This document shows, one piece after another, positions 7,274 to 17,677 of a stretch of DNA of 64,000 nt. Source of the stretch: Mycobacterium sp. IDR2000157661 (GTDB lineage Bacteria; Actinomycetota; Actinomycetes; Mycobacteriales; Mycobacteriaceae); NCBI RefSeq assembly GCF_022317005.1, contig NZ_CP081006.1, positions 3,844,001-3,908,000 of the forward strand, given 5' to 3'. The first letter of the stretch is position 1; each line of letters opens with the position of its first letter. Made by a program: the position numbers and the translations under genes. Below the pieces are notes generated by a model. That model did not search any database and was not told where the DNA came from. It saw only the letters and a list, made by a program, of their open reading frames with translations.

Positions 7274-8410
7274 GTGAAACCGCCGACGCCCGATCCGGGC
7301 CTGGCTCACCTCGCCGACGTCGTGCCGTCGGTGCTCGCCGCGATGGGCGTCGACGGCTTCGAAGGCCGTATCCCCCTGCCCGGAGACGTCGCAGGTGCGT
7401 GCGTTCTGCTGATCGACGGCCTTGGCGCCGAACTGCTCGACACCTTCGCCGCCGACGCACCCGTGCTGGCCGGGTTACGCGGGGTGACGCTCACCGTGGG
7501 TTTCCCCTCCACCACCGCTGCCGGGCTGGCCGCGATCGGCACTGGCTGCCGGTCCGGCGAGCACGGCCTGGTCGGCTACTCGTTCCGGCTGCCCGACGCC
7601 GGTGTGGTCAACGCGCTGCGCTGGCGTCCCCACCCCTGGGGCGACGACCTGCGCGCCTCGGTGCCGCCCGAACAGGTGCAGCCGCTGCCGACGACGTTCG
7701 AACGGGCCGCGGCGGCGGGGGTCGCGGTCAGCGTGATCTCCGGCGCCGAGTTCACCGGCTCGGGGCTGACGCGCGCCGTGCTGCGAGGCGGGCGGTACGT
7801 CGGCGTGCACGCGCTCGGCGATCTGGCCACCAGGATTCGAGACACGTTACGCGACAACGGTTTCTGCTACGGCTATCACAGCGAGCTCGACATGCTTGGG
7901 CACGTGTACGGCCCGGGGTCGACGCCGTGGCGCATGCAGTTGCGCCAGATCGACCGGCTGGTCGAGTCGGTGGTCGAGGCGCTACCTGGCGGCGGCCTGC
8001 TCGCCGTCGTCGCCGACCACGGGATGGTCGCCGTCGACGAGGCCGACATCGTCGACATCGATGCCACGCCTGCGCTGCTCGACGGTGTGCAGGCGATCGG
8101 CGGGGAACCCCGCGCCCGGCACGCCTATGCAGAGGACGGTGCACGCGACGACGTGCTCGCCGCTTGGCGGTCCACGCTGGGCGATCGGGCGTGGGTGCTG
8201 TCGCGCGAGGAGGCGATCGACGGGGGGTGGTTCGGCCGGCCGGTCACCGACGCGGTGCGTACCCGCATCGGTGACGTCGTTACGGCAGCGCGCGGGTCGG
8301 CGGCGGTGGTACGGCGAACCGTCGAACCGCTCGAGTCCTCACTGATCGGGCATCACGGGTCCGTGACTTTCGCTGAGCATGCGGTACCGCTGCTCGTTGC
8401 CCATCGCTGA
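7274..8410 (+). CDS. Nucleotide pyrophosphatase/phosphodiesterase (alkaline phosphatase superfamily)
   Basis: This protein of about 378 residues carries the type I phosphodiesterase/nucleotide pyrophosphatase metal site: Asp48 in LLIDGLG, the Thr nucleophile in FPSTTA (80-81), Asp206 and His210 in SELDMLGH, Asp248-His249 in VADHGM, and a late His in GHHGS. No signal peptide or membrane segment is obvious. The GTG at 7274 is used; an in-frame ATG at 7238 lies inside the ArsR operator region and would add 12 residues. It is transcribed divergently from the ArsR-SRPBCC/DUF899 pair. The substrate is not known. Confidence 0.75.
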   Translation: MKPPTPDPGLAHLADVVPSVLAAMGVDGFEGRIPLPGDVAGACVLLIDGLGAELLDTFAADAPVLAGLRGVTLTVGFPSTTAAGLAAIGTGCRSGEHGLVGYSFRLPDAGVVNALRWRPHPWGDDLRASVPPEQVQPLPTTFERAAAAGVAVSVISGAEFTGSGLTRAVLRGGRYVGVHALGDLATRIRDTLRDNGFCYGYHSELDMLGHVYGPGSTPWRMQLRQIDRLVESVVEALPGGGLLAVVADHGMVAVDEADIVDIDATPALLDGVQAIGGEPRARHAYAEDGARDDVLAAWRSTLGDRAWVLSREEAIDGGWFGRPVTDAVRTRIGDVVTAARGSAAVVRRTVEPLESSLIGHHGSVTFAEHAVPLLVAHR

Positions 8411-8608
8411 GTCTTAGGCGCTCGATTGGGCGAGTGGCTCGTATATCTCTTGGTGCACAGATGTTTTGGATCGGGTTGGTGTCGATCCTGCGGCAAAGCG
8501 ATTGGCGGGATGACCTATTCGTTACCGGGAATGGACGTCACTACTACTTCGATGAAAATCGATAACAGACAGCGACTTTCGTGAAGTACGCTACTGAAAG
8601 ACGCGCTT

Positions 8609-9247
8609 GTGAAGGCCGTCACAGATTTTGGTGGGCTGCAACCGTCTTTGTTAGCGTCCGACCACATGTTTGCTACTGCCATGCTGTTGACGCTCGTCAA
8701 CCAGGTGTCGGGCACGCCGTACGTCTCGGGTGGAGACTCCCCCGCTGGTACCGACTGCTCCGGCCTGGTGTCCTGGGTGACCAACGCGGCGACCGGCCGC
8801 CCTGTCTATGGAGACAGGTTTCACACCGGGAACATCGAAGGTGAACTGCTGGAACGCGGGTTCCAGTACGGCAGCGCGCCCGGCGCCCTGGTGGTTGGCT
8901 GGAACAGCGGCCACGCCGCGGTGACCCTGCCCGATGGCACTCCCGTGTCGTCCGGCGAGGGCGGCGGAGTCAAGGTCGGAGGTGGCGGCGCCTTCCAGGA
9001 CCAGTTCACCAACCACATGTTCCTGCCCGCGCCGCCCGAGCAGCCGCTGGATCCCGCCGCACCGCCTCCGCCGGGTGCTCCCGTGGTGATGATGGCCGGG
9101 CACCCTGCACCGCCTCCGGCCCCGCCGATGGCGCCGCCGCCGCCGCCTCCGCCCACTGCGCCGATCGGTGCGCCACCGCCGGCGCCGATGGCCCCGCCGC
9201 CGCCTCCGCCGGCCCCACCAGCGCCCGTCCCGCCGCCGCCCGCCTGA
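8609..9247 (+). CDS. NlpC/P60-like protein with proline-rich tail
   Basis: This 212-residue protein has a short NlpC/P60-like peptidase core: Cys50 in GTDCSGL and His102 in SGHAAV. Its tail (about 143-212) is almost entirely proline, alanine and glycine. The resemblance is to mycobacterial peptidoglycan hydrolase-like proteins, but there is no clear signal peptide, so it may act inside the cell or leave by a specialised route. The start at GTG 8609 is uncertain; ATG 8666 would shorten it by 19 residues. The region 8411-8608 before it holds no recognised feature. Confidence 0.6.
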   Translation: MKAVTDFGGLQPSLLASDHMFATAMLLTLVNQVSGTPYVSGGDSPAGTDCSGLVSWVTNAATGRPVYGDRFHTGNIEGELLERGFQYGSAPGALVVGWNSGHAAVTLPDGTPVSSGEGGGVKVGGGGAFQDQFTNHMFLPAPPEQPLDPAAPPPPGAPVVMMAGHPAPPPAPPMAPPPPPPPTAPIGAPPPAPMAPPPPPPAPPAPVPPPPA

Positions 9248-9278
9248 GGCGTTCGGAGGTCCGGTTAACCTCTGCGGC

Positions 9279-10025
9279 GTGATCGTCCTGCTTCCGCCGT
9301 CGGAGACCAAGCGGCCCGGCGGCGACGGGCCACCGCTGCGGTTGGCGGCGCTGAGCGTGCCGCAACTCGGGGCGCTGCGGGCTGAACTGGTCGACGAACT
9401 GGTCGAACTGGCCGCCGACCCGGCGGCGTGCAGGCGTGCGCTCGGCCTCTCCGCATCGCAGGACGCGGAGATCGACCGAAACGCCGAGTTGCGCAGCGCG
9501 CCAACACTCCCGGCGATCCACCGCTACACCGGCGTGCTCTACGACGCGCTTGACGTCGGGTCGCTTCGGGGCGCCGCCGCGGCCCGCGCCCGAGCGCGGC
9601 TTGCGGTGGGGTCGGCCCTCTTCGGTCTCCTGCGCGCCGACGACCCGATCCCGGCCTACCGGCTCTCGGCGGCGGCGAAGCTGCCGGGCCGTCCGACGCT
9701 GGCGGCGCGGTGGCGACCGGTGCTGGAACCGGTGCTGGCCGAACTGGCTGCCGCCGACCTCGTGGTCGATCTCAGGTCCGGTTCCTATGCGTCACTCGGG
9801 CGGCTGGCCGAGGCCGTGCGCGTCGACGTCGTCGCCGAACACGTGGACGGCAGGCGCACCGTGGTGACCCATTTCAACAAGGCGCACAAGGGCCGGCTGG
9901 CCCGGGTGCTGGCGACGACGAGGGCCGAGCCCAGCGACGCAGGTGCGGTCACCGCGATCGCCCGCCGCGCCGGGATGCGGGTGGAGCGTCGCGGCGCCGA
10001 CCTCACCGTCGTGGTGCCCGCCTAA
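9279..10025 (+). CDS. yaaA: YaaA family peroxide-stress protein
   Basis: This 248-residue YaaA/DUF328 protein has the family signatures LPPSETK at 5-11, RYTG at 82-85 and HFNKAHKG at 198-205. In E. coli YaaA lowers free iron during peroxide stress and binds DNA. The GTG at 9279 begins exactly at the MIVLLPPSE start of the family and lies seven bases after TAACCT, consistent with a leaderless message. Its stop overlaps the stop of the convergent secreted-protein gene. Confidence 0.85.
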   Translation: MIVLLPPSETKRPGGDGPPLRLAALSVPQLGALRAELVDELVELAADPAACRRALGLSASQDAEIDRNAELRSAPTLPAIHRYTGVLYDALDVGSLRGAAAARARARLAVGSALFGLLRADDPIPAYRLSAAAKLPGRPTLAARWRPVLEPVLAELAAADLVVDLRSGSYASLGRLAEAVRVDVVAEHVDGRRTVVTHFNKAHKGRLARVLATTRAEPSDAGAVTAIARRAGMRVERRGADLTVVVPA

Positions 10026-10525
10026 ATGGGTGCGACGAAGTCGGTGGTGTAGAACTCCTCCGGCGTCTGGGAGAACGCCGACGGGCGGCTGATGAACAAC
10101 CATGCCCCGGTCGCGCCCGGTTCGATCGAGTCCTGCAGCGTGACCCGCCCGTTGCCGATGTTGTCGATCTGCATGTGCGTGAGGACCACACCGGGGTCGC
10201 CGCCCCAGCACGGTGACGATGACGGCTTGGGGGCCTGGATCAGCCGCACGTCGTAGCGGATATTAGGAATGGCCGTGGCGATCTGGACGTCGGCCGACAC
10301 CGTCGACCCGTCGGAGCGGATCACGGCCTGCGGCCGGGCGTAGCCGGTGGGGCCGTTCCAGTCGCTCTCGCTGAAGTCGCAGCGCCGCAGCACCTGAGCG
10401 AACGGCACGAAGGTGCCGCCGTCGTCCATGTCGGCCGACGCCTCACCCGCGGCCATCGATGGCGCGACCGGGGCCGCGACGGCCAGCGCCGCGGCCAGAG
10501 CCAGGAACCGTGTCGTTGCGCGCAT
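10022..10525 (-). CDS. Secreted hypothetical protein
   Basis: This 167-residue protein has a Sec-type signal peptide (about 1-26, ending near SMAAGEASAD) and no lipobox. The mature part contains two cysteines that could form a disulfide and has a beta-rich character. It resembles small exported proteins common in mycobacteria, but I do not recognise a family. Its TAG overlaps the TAA of yaaA on the other strand. Function unknown. Confidence 0.7.
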   Translation of the reverse strand: MRATTRFLALAAALAVAAPVAPSMAAGEASADMDDGGTFVPFAQVLRRCDFSESDWNGPTGYARPQAVIRSDGSTVSADVQIATAIPNIRYDVRLIQAPKPSSSPCWGGDPGVVLTHMQIDNIGNGRVTLQDSIEPGATGAWLFISRPSAFSQTPEEFYTTDFVAPI

Positions 10526-10621
10526 GTCTTCGTCCCCGTTCCTCGTCGCCGGCAACCGATGTGCGTACCGGATTGACCACCGTCGTAACGGTAAACCACC
10601 GCCGCGCCGTACCGTGGGGAC

Positions 10622-11478
10622 ATGACGGTGTTGCCGGACCTGAGCGGCGTGCGCAAGAACCTCGGGCGCAGCCTGTTCGGCATGGTTGCCGGACCCGAGG
10701 GGCCGGCCAACCGCGCCCGCATCCACGACACCCCCGGCCCGCGCTGGTTCGCCGAGGACCGGCCGATCCGGCGGGTGCACGCCGACGCCTCGATGTTCGT
10801 CGGCGGTCTGCGCGCGCTGTTGCTGCAGTCGCTGCACCCGCTGGCGATGGCCGGTGTCGCCGAGCATTCGGACTACCGCGGCGACCCGTGGGGGCGGCTG
10901 CAGCGGACCAGCACCTTCCTCGCCGTGACCACGTTCGGCCCGGCCGATGATGCACAGCGTGCGGTCGACCGGGTGCGCGGTATTCACCGCCGTGTCCACG
11001 GAACGGCGCCCGACGGCAGGCCCTACCGCGCCTCGGACCCGCACCTGCTCGAGTGGGTGCACATCGCCGAGGTCGACAGCTTCCTGATGGCCCACCGTCT
11101 CTACGGTGCGGTGCCGCTCGACCAGGCCGGCCGCGACGCCTACGTCGCCGACACGGCCCGCGTCGCCGCCGCCCTGGGTGTCGTCGAGCCGCCGCGCACC
11201 GAGGCCGAACTGGCCGAACGCATCGAACGGTTCCGGCCCGAACTGGCGGGCACCGCGGCCGCCCGCGACGCCGCCCGGTTCCTGCTGCTGACGCCCCCGC
11301 TGCCGGTCGCGGCCAGGGCGCCCTACGGGGTGCTCGCGGCGACCGCGGTGGCGATGCTGCCCGCGTGGGCGCGCACGCCGCTGCTGCTGCCGTACTTTCC
11401 GCCGATCGAGTCGACGGTCATCCGGATGTCGGGCCGCGTGCTCGTGGGCGGCATCCGCTGGGCGATGACCGCGCGGGA

Positions 11479-11482
<4 letters not shown>
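10622..11482 (+). CDS. DUF2236 / MpaB-like oxygenase family protein
   Basis: This 286-residue protein belongs to the DUF2236 family, which includes the haem-dependent latex-clearing protein Lcp and the MpaB peptide-backbone oxygenase. The conserved segment with LLQSLHP near residues 60-70 and AEHSDYRGDPWGR near 78-90 is family-typical, and the histidines and acidic residues in the middle helices would form the cofactor pocket. The ATG at 10622 follows TACCGT by six bases, so the message is probably leaderless. The stop overlaps that of the convergent acyl-CoA ligase gene. Substrate unknown. Confidence 0.75.
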
Positions 11483-13110
<1,628 letters not shown>

Positions 13111-13216
13111 GAACATCTCCCAGGCGCCGAGTGGATAGCGCAATGATGGTCGAAGCGCGGTTCCGCCGGACGGGAAACGGGACAAGGATTCCGAGGCGCC
13201 GATACCATCTGCTGCC

Positions 13217-13582
13217 ATGGGCTATCCCGGCTACGCCGAGCCGCCGCCGCCCAAGCCCCCGGTATCCGGTGCGGACATCGCGGTTTCGGTCATCGTGCTG
13301 GTGCTGACCGCGCTCATGATCGCGGCAGGCGCGGTGCTGGGCCTGTTCTCTCTGGCGTTCCTCGATCACTGTCCGCCCGAGAGCTGCAGCGAACAGGGCG
13401 CCGTCAACGCGGTGTTCAACGCCCTCATCGCCGCGGTGGTCATCGGGGTGGCGGGACTGATCGCCACGATCGTCCAGTTGGTGCGGCGCCGACGAGGCTG
13501 GCCGCCGGCGGTGACGACGCTGCTGCTCTGCGTTGTCGCGTTCTTCATCGGTGGTCTCGCCTACAGCATGGCGGTCAGCTGA
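13217..13582 (+). CDS. Small three-helix membrane protein
   Basis: This 121-residue protein has a proline-rich N-terminus (PPPPKPP) followed by three membrane segments at about 21-48, 66-88 and 98-119. Cys52 and Cys57 lie in the first loop and may form an extracytoplasmic disulfide. The ATG at 13217 is preceded by TACCAT eight bases upstream. It is divergent from the acyl-CoA ligase. I recognise it only as a mycobacterial conserved membrane protein; function unknown. Confidence 0.7.
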   Translation: MGYPGYAEPPPPKPPVSGADIAVSVIVLVLTALMIAAGAVLGLFSLAFLDHCPPESCSEQGAVNAVFNALIAAVVIGVAGLIATIVQLVRRRRGWPPAVTTLLLCVVAFFIGGLAYSMAVS

Positions 13583-13621
13583 AAGCAGCCACCCGACCGC
13601 CGCGGTGGCCTACCGTTTTCG

Positions 13622-14512
13622 ATGTGGAAGCACACCGGACAGACGCGCGATAGGAACTGGCACATGCTCCGTGACATCCGGGAACTGATCGATTCGCCCG
13701 AGGAGTACGCCGAGGAGCTGCGCAGGCGCTGGGGCGGACTGCTCAGCTACCGCTACATCGGCCGCAGTTACGCGTCGATGGACCTGGTGCCCGACGACAA
13801 CACGGTCACGCTGCGTCGCGACATGCGCAACGCCTCGGGCGGTCTGCTGTTCGCGGTGCTGGGCATCTCGGCGCCGGAAAGCGGCCACATGTCGGACCTG
13901 GAAGCCGTGCCCAACCCGGTGATCCACTCCTGCCAGATCCTCGACCCGGGCCGCGACGTGCGTCGCATCGAGGTGGTGTCCGAGGAACTCAAGGTCGGCA
14001 GGCAGATGGGATACAGCCGGGCCAAGATCGTCGACGCCGATCAACCCTCCCGCGTCCTGGCGCTGATCGAGGGACAGGGCGTCAGCATCGGCGTACCGCC
14101 CGACGGGCTGCAACGGATGGAGGCCAATCCGCTACCGATCGTCGACTCCCCCGATCTGCCGCCGCTCTGGCAGGTGTTCGGCGGCCACCGCCGACCCGAC
14201 GGCAACTGGGGGCTGCCACCCTTGGCCGCCGAAGTCGCCTCGCCCGACGCGGCGCTGCACGTCGGTCCGCAGTTCGTGATACTCGAGGCCGCCGCGACCG
14301 ACGCCGCGACCACCCTGGCCGGGACGGACCGGCTGCAGGGTGCGTCGTGTCACGTGATGTTCCTGGGGCGCGGCAAGGCGGGGCCGTTCCGGGTGGAGGC
14401 CGAACCCCTGACGGGGGCCGACGGCGCCGTGGCCGTGCGGGTGGTGATGTACGACGAAGGCGCGGGCGACCGTCGCACCACAGCGGGATCCTATGTGTTC
14501 CGCGAGGTATAG
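13622..14512 (+). CDS. Thioesterase-like (hotdog) family protein
   Basis: This 296-residue protein looks like a tandem hotdog, acyl-CoA thioesterase-type protein, with an N-terminal half around GGLLSYRYIG and NASGGLLFAVLG and a C-terminal half ending in a strand-rich MYDEG/SYVFREV region. Catalytic residues cannot be assigned with certainty. The ATG at 13622 lies five bases after TACCGT (leaderless); ATG 13664, with AGGAA upstream, is an alternative. It is followed on the same strand by an alpha/beta hydrolase gene after 38 bases, so the two may be co-transcribed. Confidence 0.55.
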   Translation: MWKHTGQTRDRNWHMLRDIRELIDSPEEYAEELRRRWGGLLSYRYIGRSYASMDLVPDDNTVTLRRDMRNASGGLLFAVLGISAPESGHMSDLEAVPNPVIHSCQILDPGRDVRRIEVVSEELKVGRQMGYSRAKIVDADQPSRVLALIEGQGVSIGVPPDGLQRMEANPLPIVDSPDLPPLWQVFGGHRRPDGNWGLPPLAAEVASPDAALHVGPQFVILEAAATDAATTLAGTDRLQGASCHVMFLGRGKAGPFRVEAEPLTGADGAVAVRVVMYDEGAGDRRTTAGSYVFREV

Positions 14513-14550
14513 CGGCGAACGCCGGTCACCGCACATGAGACACTTTCGGC

Positions 14551-15477
14551 ATGGTTGTCGCAATCGCCCGTCCCAAGCTCGAAGGCAACGTCGCCGTGGG
14601 GGAAGACCGGCAGATCGGCTTCGCCGAGTTCGGTGATCCCCAAGGCCGTGCCATCTTCTGGCTACACGGCACCCCCGGTGCCCGCCGTCAGATTCCGATG
14701 GAGGCTCGCGTGTACGCCGAGAAGGCGAACATCAGGCTCATCGGGATCGACCGGCCGGGCATCGGGTCGTCGACACCGCACCGCTATGACACCGTCGTCG
14801 CCTTCGCCGATGACCTGCGCACGATTGCCGACACCTTGGGCATCGACAAGATGGTTGTCGTCGGCCTGTCCGGCGGCGGGCCGTACAGCCTGGCGTGCGC
14901 GGCGGCGCTGGCGGATCGGGTCGTGGCGGCCGGCGTCATCGGCGGTGTGGCACCGACGGTCGGGTCGGATGCCATCACCGGTGGGCTGATGGGCAACCTC
15001 GGCATGCGCGTCGCGCCGCTGCTGCAGCTCGCGGGAACGCCGATCGGGCTGGTCGCGTCGGCGCTCATCCGGCTCATCAAGCCGGTCGCCTCTCCGGCGG
15101 CCGACCTGTACGGCCGGGTGTCACCGGAGGCCGACCGCCGGCTGCTGGCCCGCCCGGAGATCAAGGCGATGTTCCTCGACGACCTGCTCAACGGCAGCCG
15201 CAAACAGTTGGCGGCGCCGTTCAACGACATCGTCGTGTTCGCCCGCGACTGGGGTTTCCGGCTCGACGAGATCACGGTGCCGGTCCGCTGGTGGCACGGC
15301 GACGCCGACCACATCGTGCCCTACGCCCACGGCCAGCATGTCGTGGCGAAGCTGGCCGACGCCGAGCTGTACCCGATGCCGGGCGAGAGTCATCTCGCCG
15401 GGCTGGGCCGCGCGGAGGAGATCCTGCAGACGATGCTCAAGGTCTGGGACGAGTACGACGGGGCCGCGGCGAAATAG
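14551..15477 (+). CDS. Alpha/beta hydrolase
   Basis: This 308-residue alpha/beta hydrolase has the oxyanion HGTPG motif (about 39-43), the nucleophile elbow GLSGGG (about 108-113), an acid in GDADHIVP and a C-terminal His in GESHLAG, so the triad is complete. The group resembles lysophospholipase or proline-iminopeptidase-like hydrolases. No signal peptide is present. The ATG at 14551 follows GACACT by six bases. Substrate unknown. Confidence 0.8.
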   Translation: MVVAIARPKLEGNVAVGEDRQIGFAEFGDPQGRAIFWLHGTPGARRQIPMEARVYAEKANIRLIGIDRPGIGSSTPHRYDTVVAFADDLRTIADTLGIDKMVVVGLSGGGPYSLACAAALADRVVAAGVIGGVAPTVGSDAITGGLMGNLGMRVAPLLQLAGTPIGLVASALIRLIKPVASPAADLYGRVSPEADRRLLARPEIKAMFLDDLLNGSRKQLAAPFNDIVVFARDWGFRLDEITVPVRWWHGDADHIVPYAHGQHVVAKLADAELYPMPGESHLAGLGRAEEILQTMLKVWDEYDGAAAK

Positions 15478-15550
15478 GGTTCCGGTACATTCCAGCCGCC
15501 GAAACCAGGTCGGAACTCTGATCTCGCGCTAGGCCCGATGACCCGGCTCG

Positions 15551-15772
15551 TCAGCGCTTCAGCCAGCCGGCAACGGTGCTCAGGTCGCGGCTGTAGGCCA
15601 TCAGGGTGTCGTCGTGGTACAGCGCTCCCCCGCTGATCGCGTCGGATCCACGCCAGACCACGTGCACCCGCACGGGAGTGCGCGTGTAGTAGTCGGTGCG
15701 GTCGGCGTCTCTGCGGTGCCAGCCGGCCTCTACGGCGCGTTCGGACAGCTCTTCGCGCGCGTTTGCCGTCAT
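15551..15772 (-). CDS. Small conserved hypothetical protein
   Basis: This 73-residue protein begins MTANAREE and is rich in charged and aromatic residues. The ATG at 15772 is supported by a strong AGGAGGA seven bases upstream, so it is probably really translated. There is no signal peptide or membrane segment. It is divergent from the YbdK-type ligase gene. I do not recognise a domain. Confidence 0.6.
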   Translation of the reverse strand: MTANAREELSERAVEAGWHRRDADRTDYYTRTPVRVHVVWRGSDAISGGALYHDDTLMAYSRDLSTVAGWLKR

Positions 15773-15838
15773 CACGTGTTCCTCCTGTGTCGCACGGGTA
15801 CGTTATCGGATCGGGGTTGCGCCGGTGCGGGAGGGATC

Positions 15839-16948
15839 GTGAGCGTTCGGCAGGCCGCGACGGTGGGTGTCGAGGAGGAGTTCTTCCTCGTCGACCCGGT
15901 GCACCGCACCCCGCAACCACGCAGCGGCGAGGTCATCGGCCGCATTCCCGGTGAGGTCGCCGACCTGGTGTCCGGCGAGTTCACGCTGCACCAACTGGAG
16001 GTCAGGACTACTCCGTGCCTCGACGCCGATCAGCTGCGCGCCGATCTGCTCCGCATGCGCGCCGCCGCCAACGCAGCCGCGGCCGCCGAAGGGTTGCGCC
16101 TGTGCGCCACGGGTACGCCGGTGCTGGCCGGCCGACCCGCCGCGGTGAGCGGCGACCACCCCCGTTACCGCGCCGGCGTCGCGCAGTACCGGGCGATGCT
16201 CGATGACTTCGCCGTGTGCTCGGCGCACATCCACGTGCATCTGCCCGACCGCGAGCTGGCGATTCGGGTCAGCAACCGGCTCAGGCCCTGGCTGCCGATA
16301 CTCGTTGCGCTGAGCGCGAATTCGCCGTTCGACCACGGTGTCGACACCGGCTACGCCGACTGGCGGGCGGTCATCAGGAGCCGTTTCCCCTGCCTTGGCC
16401 CACCGCCGTACGCCGAATCGGTGCGCCACTACGAGCAGCTTGCCACCGGGATCGCCGACTCGGGCGCCATGCTCGATGCGGCCATGCCGTTCTGGGACAT
16501 CCGGCTCAATCCTCATCTGCCGACGTTGGAGATCCGCACCATGGACGTGCAGGCCGACGTCGAGGACACCGTCGCGCTCGCGCTGTTGGTCAGGGCGCTG
16601 GTGATGACCGCCGCGGCAGCCGCCGCGCGCACGGGTGACGCGGGGCCGGTGGTGAACAGCGAGCTGCTGCGGGCGGCGTACTGGCGGGCCGCGCGTGACG
16701 GCTGGTCGGGCTGCGGCCTCGATGTGTTGACGGGCCGCCTGCTGCCGTCGGCCGTGCAGGCAAGGCAGCTGCTCGACCACATCGGTCCGGCGCTGGCCGA
16801 GCACGCGGACACCGCGACGGTGACCGCGTTCATCGACCGACTCTTCGCGCGGGGCACGGGCGCGGACGTTCAGCGCGCGTCGGCCGCACGGCGCGGCCTG
16901 CTCACCGACGTCGTCGACGACCTGATGGCGACGACGGCGCGAACGTGA
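15839..16948 (+). CDS. YbdK-type carboxylate-amine ligase (GCS2 family)
   Basis: This 369-residue glutamate-cysteine ligase-related enzyme joins a carboxylate to an amine using ATP. The N-terminal GVEEEFFLVD signature (9-18), HIHVHLPD in the middle and LEIRTMDVQ later are typical of the GCS2/YbdK group. It is shorter than EgtA, the ergothioneine-pathway enzyme, and closer in length to the M. tuberculosis Rv0433 type. The GTG at 15839 follows GGGAGG at 15829-15834. Its 3' end overlaps the convergent 2OG oxygenase gene by 47 bases. The true substrate is unknown. Confidence 0.8.
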   Translation: MSVRQAATVGVEEEFFLVDPVHRTPQPRSGEVIGRIPGEVADLVSGEFTLHQLEVRTTPCLDADQLRADLLRMRAAANAAAAAEGLRLCATGTPVLAGRPAAVSGDHPRYRAGVAQYRAMLDDFAVCSAHIHVHLPDRELAIRVSNRLRPWLPILVALSANSPFDHGVDTGYADWRAVIRSRFPCLGPPPYAESVRHYEQLATGIADSGAMLDAAMPFWDIRLNPHLPTLEIRTMDVQADVEDTVALALLVRALVMTAAAAAARTGDAGPVVNSELLRAAYWRAARDGWSGCGLDVLTGRLLPSAVQARQLLDHIGPALAEHADTATVTAFIDRLFARGTGADVQRASAARRGLLTDVVDDLMATTART

Positions 16949-17630
16949 CGACCAGAACGTCGCGCCGGGCGGGGCGCGAGGGGTCGAGGGGGTGGATGGG
17001 CGACACCCCGTGCAGGCTGCGGCGGTCGTCGCCCAGCAGCAGGGTGCCCGGCTCGTCGAGGATGACCGACAGCAGGTGAGCGCCTGCCATGTCGTAGACC
17101 GAACTTTCGCCGCCCTCGGCGTTGTCGCGGCCGATGAGCAGCGAGGTCACCAGCGTGACGCCGTCGCGGTGCAGCCCCTCGGGTGTGGGCTTTCCTGTGT
17201 CGTCGGCCGACGCGAGCACCCGGAAGGGGGTGACCTTGACGCTCCACCGGGCGGCGTCGTCGAGCAGCACTGCGAACTCAGCGAGCAGGCTCAGGTAGTC
17301 GCGCAGCAGCGGCTCGGCGGCGAAGGCGTCGGTGAGCGGTTCGAAGTGACGTTCCCGGCCGACGTAGAGCGGGTTGGAGTCCTCGGGCTGGACGAACGCG
17401 TCGTGCGTCATCGGCTCGATGTGCCCGTCGCCGGGAGTGAACAGATAGTGGCCGTAACGCCGCAGGCGCTTGGTGCCCAGCTCCGCGGCGTAGGTGTCAT
17501 CGGCCAGCTGATCCCAGTGCCTGCCGAACTCGGTCCAGGCCTGCGGGTCGGCGCCGAGGCGCGCGTTGAGTTCGGCCGGGGCCATCAGATACGTGCCGAC
17601 CGTCGTCAATGGGTGGTGCGCGACTGTCAT
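16902..17630 (-). CDS. 2-oxoglutarate/Fe(II) dioxygenase family protein
   Basis: This 242-residue protein matches the 2OG-Fe dioxygenase family used for free amino acid hydroxylation (BsmA-like). The iron ligands are visible as HRD in LHRDGVTLV and the distal His in SLHGVSPI, followed by an Arg-rich segment for 2-oxoglutarate. The ATG at 17630 lies eight bases after TATCCC. The tail overlaps the YbdK-type gene by 47 bases on the opposite strand. Substrate unknown. Confidence 0.75.
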   Translation of the reverse strand: MTVAHHPLTTVGTYLMAPAELNARLGADPQAWTEFGRHWDQLADDTYAAELGTKRLRRYGHYLFTPGDGHIEPMTHDAFVQPEDSNPLYVGRERHFEPLTDAFAAEPLLRDYLSLLAEFAVLLDDAARWSVKVTPFRVLASADDTGKPTPEGLHRDGVTLVTSLLIGRDNAEGGESSVYDMAGAHLLSVILDEPGTLLLGDDRRSLHGVSPIHPLDPSRPARRDVLVVTFAPSSPSGRRRRR

Positions 17631-17677
17631 GGTCGGCGGGGATACCCACCGGGCCGCGGCTTAAAAGTGCCGACTGA

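Noticed and set aside
8515..8784. Minus-strand open frame before the NlpC-like gene
   Set aside because: No motif, no ribosome site, and it lies antisense to the catalytic Cys region of a better gene.
8821..9247. Proline/glycine repeats as a PE/PPE gene
   Set aside because: No PE or PPE N-terminal domain; the core is NlpC-like.
15839..16948. Possible EgtA of ergothioneine synthesis
   Set aside because: Shorter than EgtA, and no other egt genes are adjacent; YbdK-type fits better.
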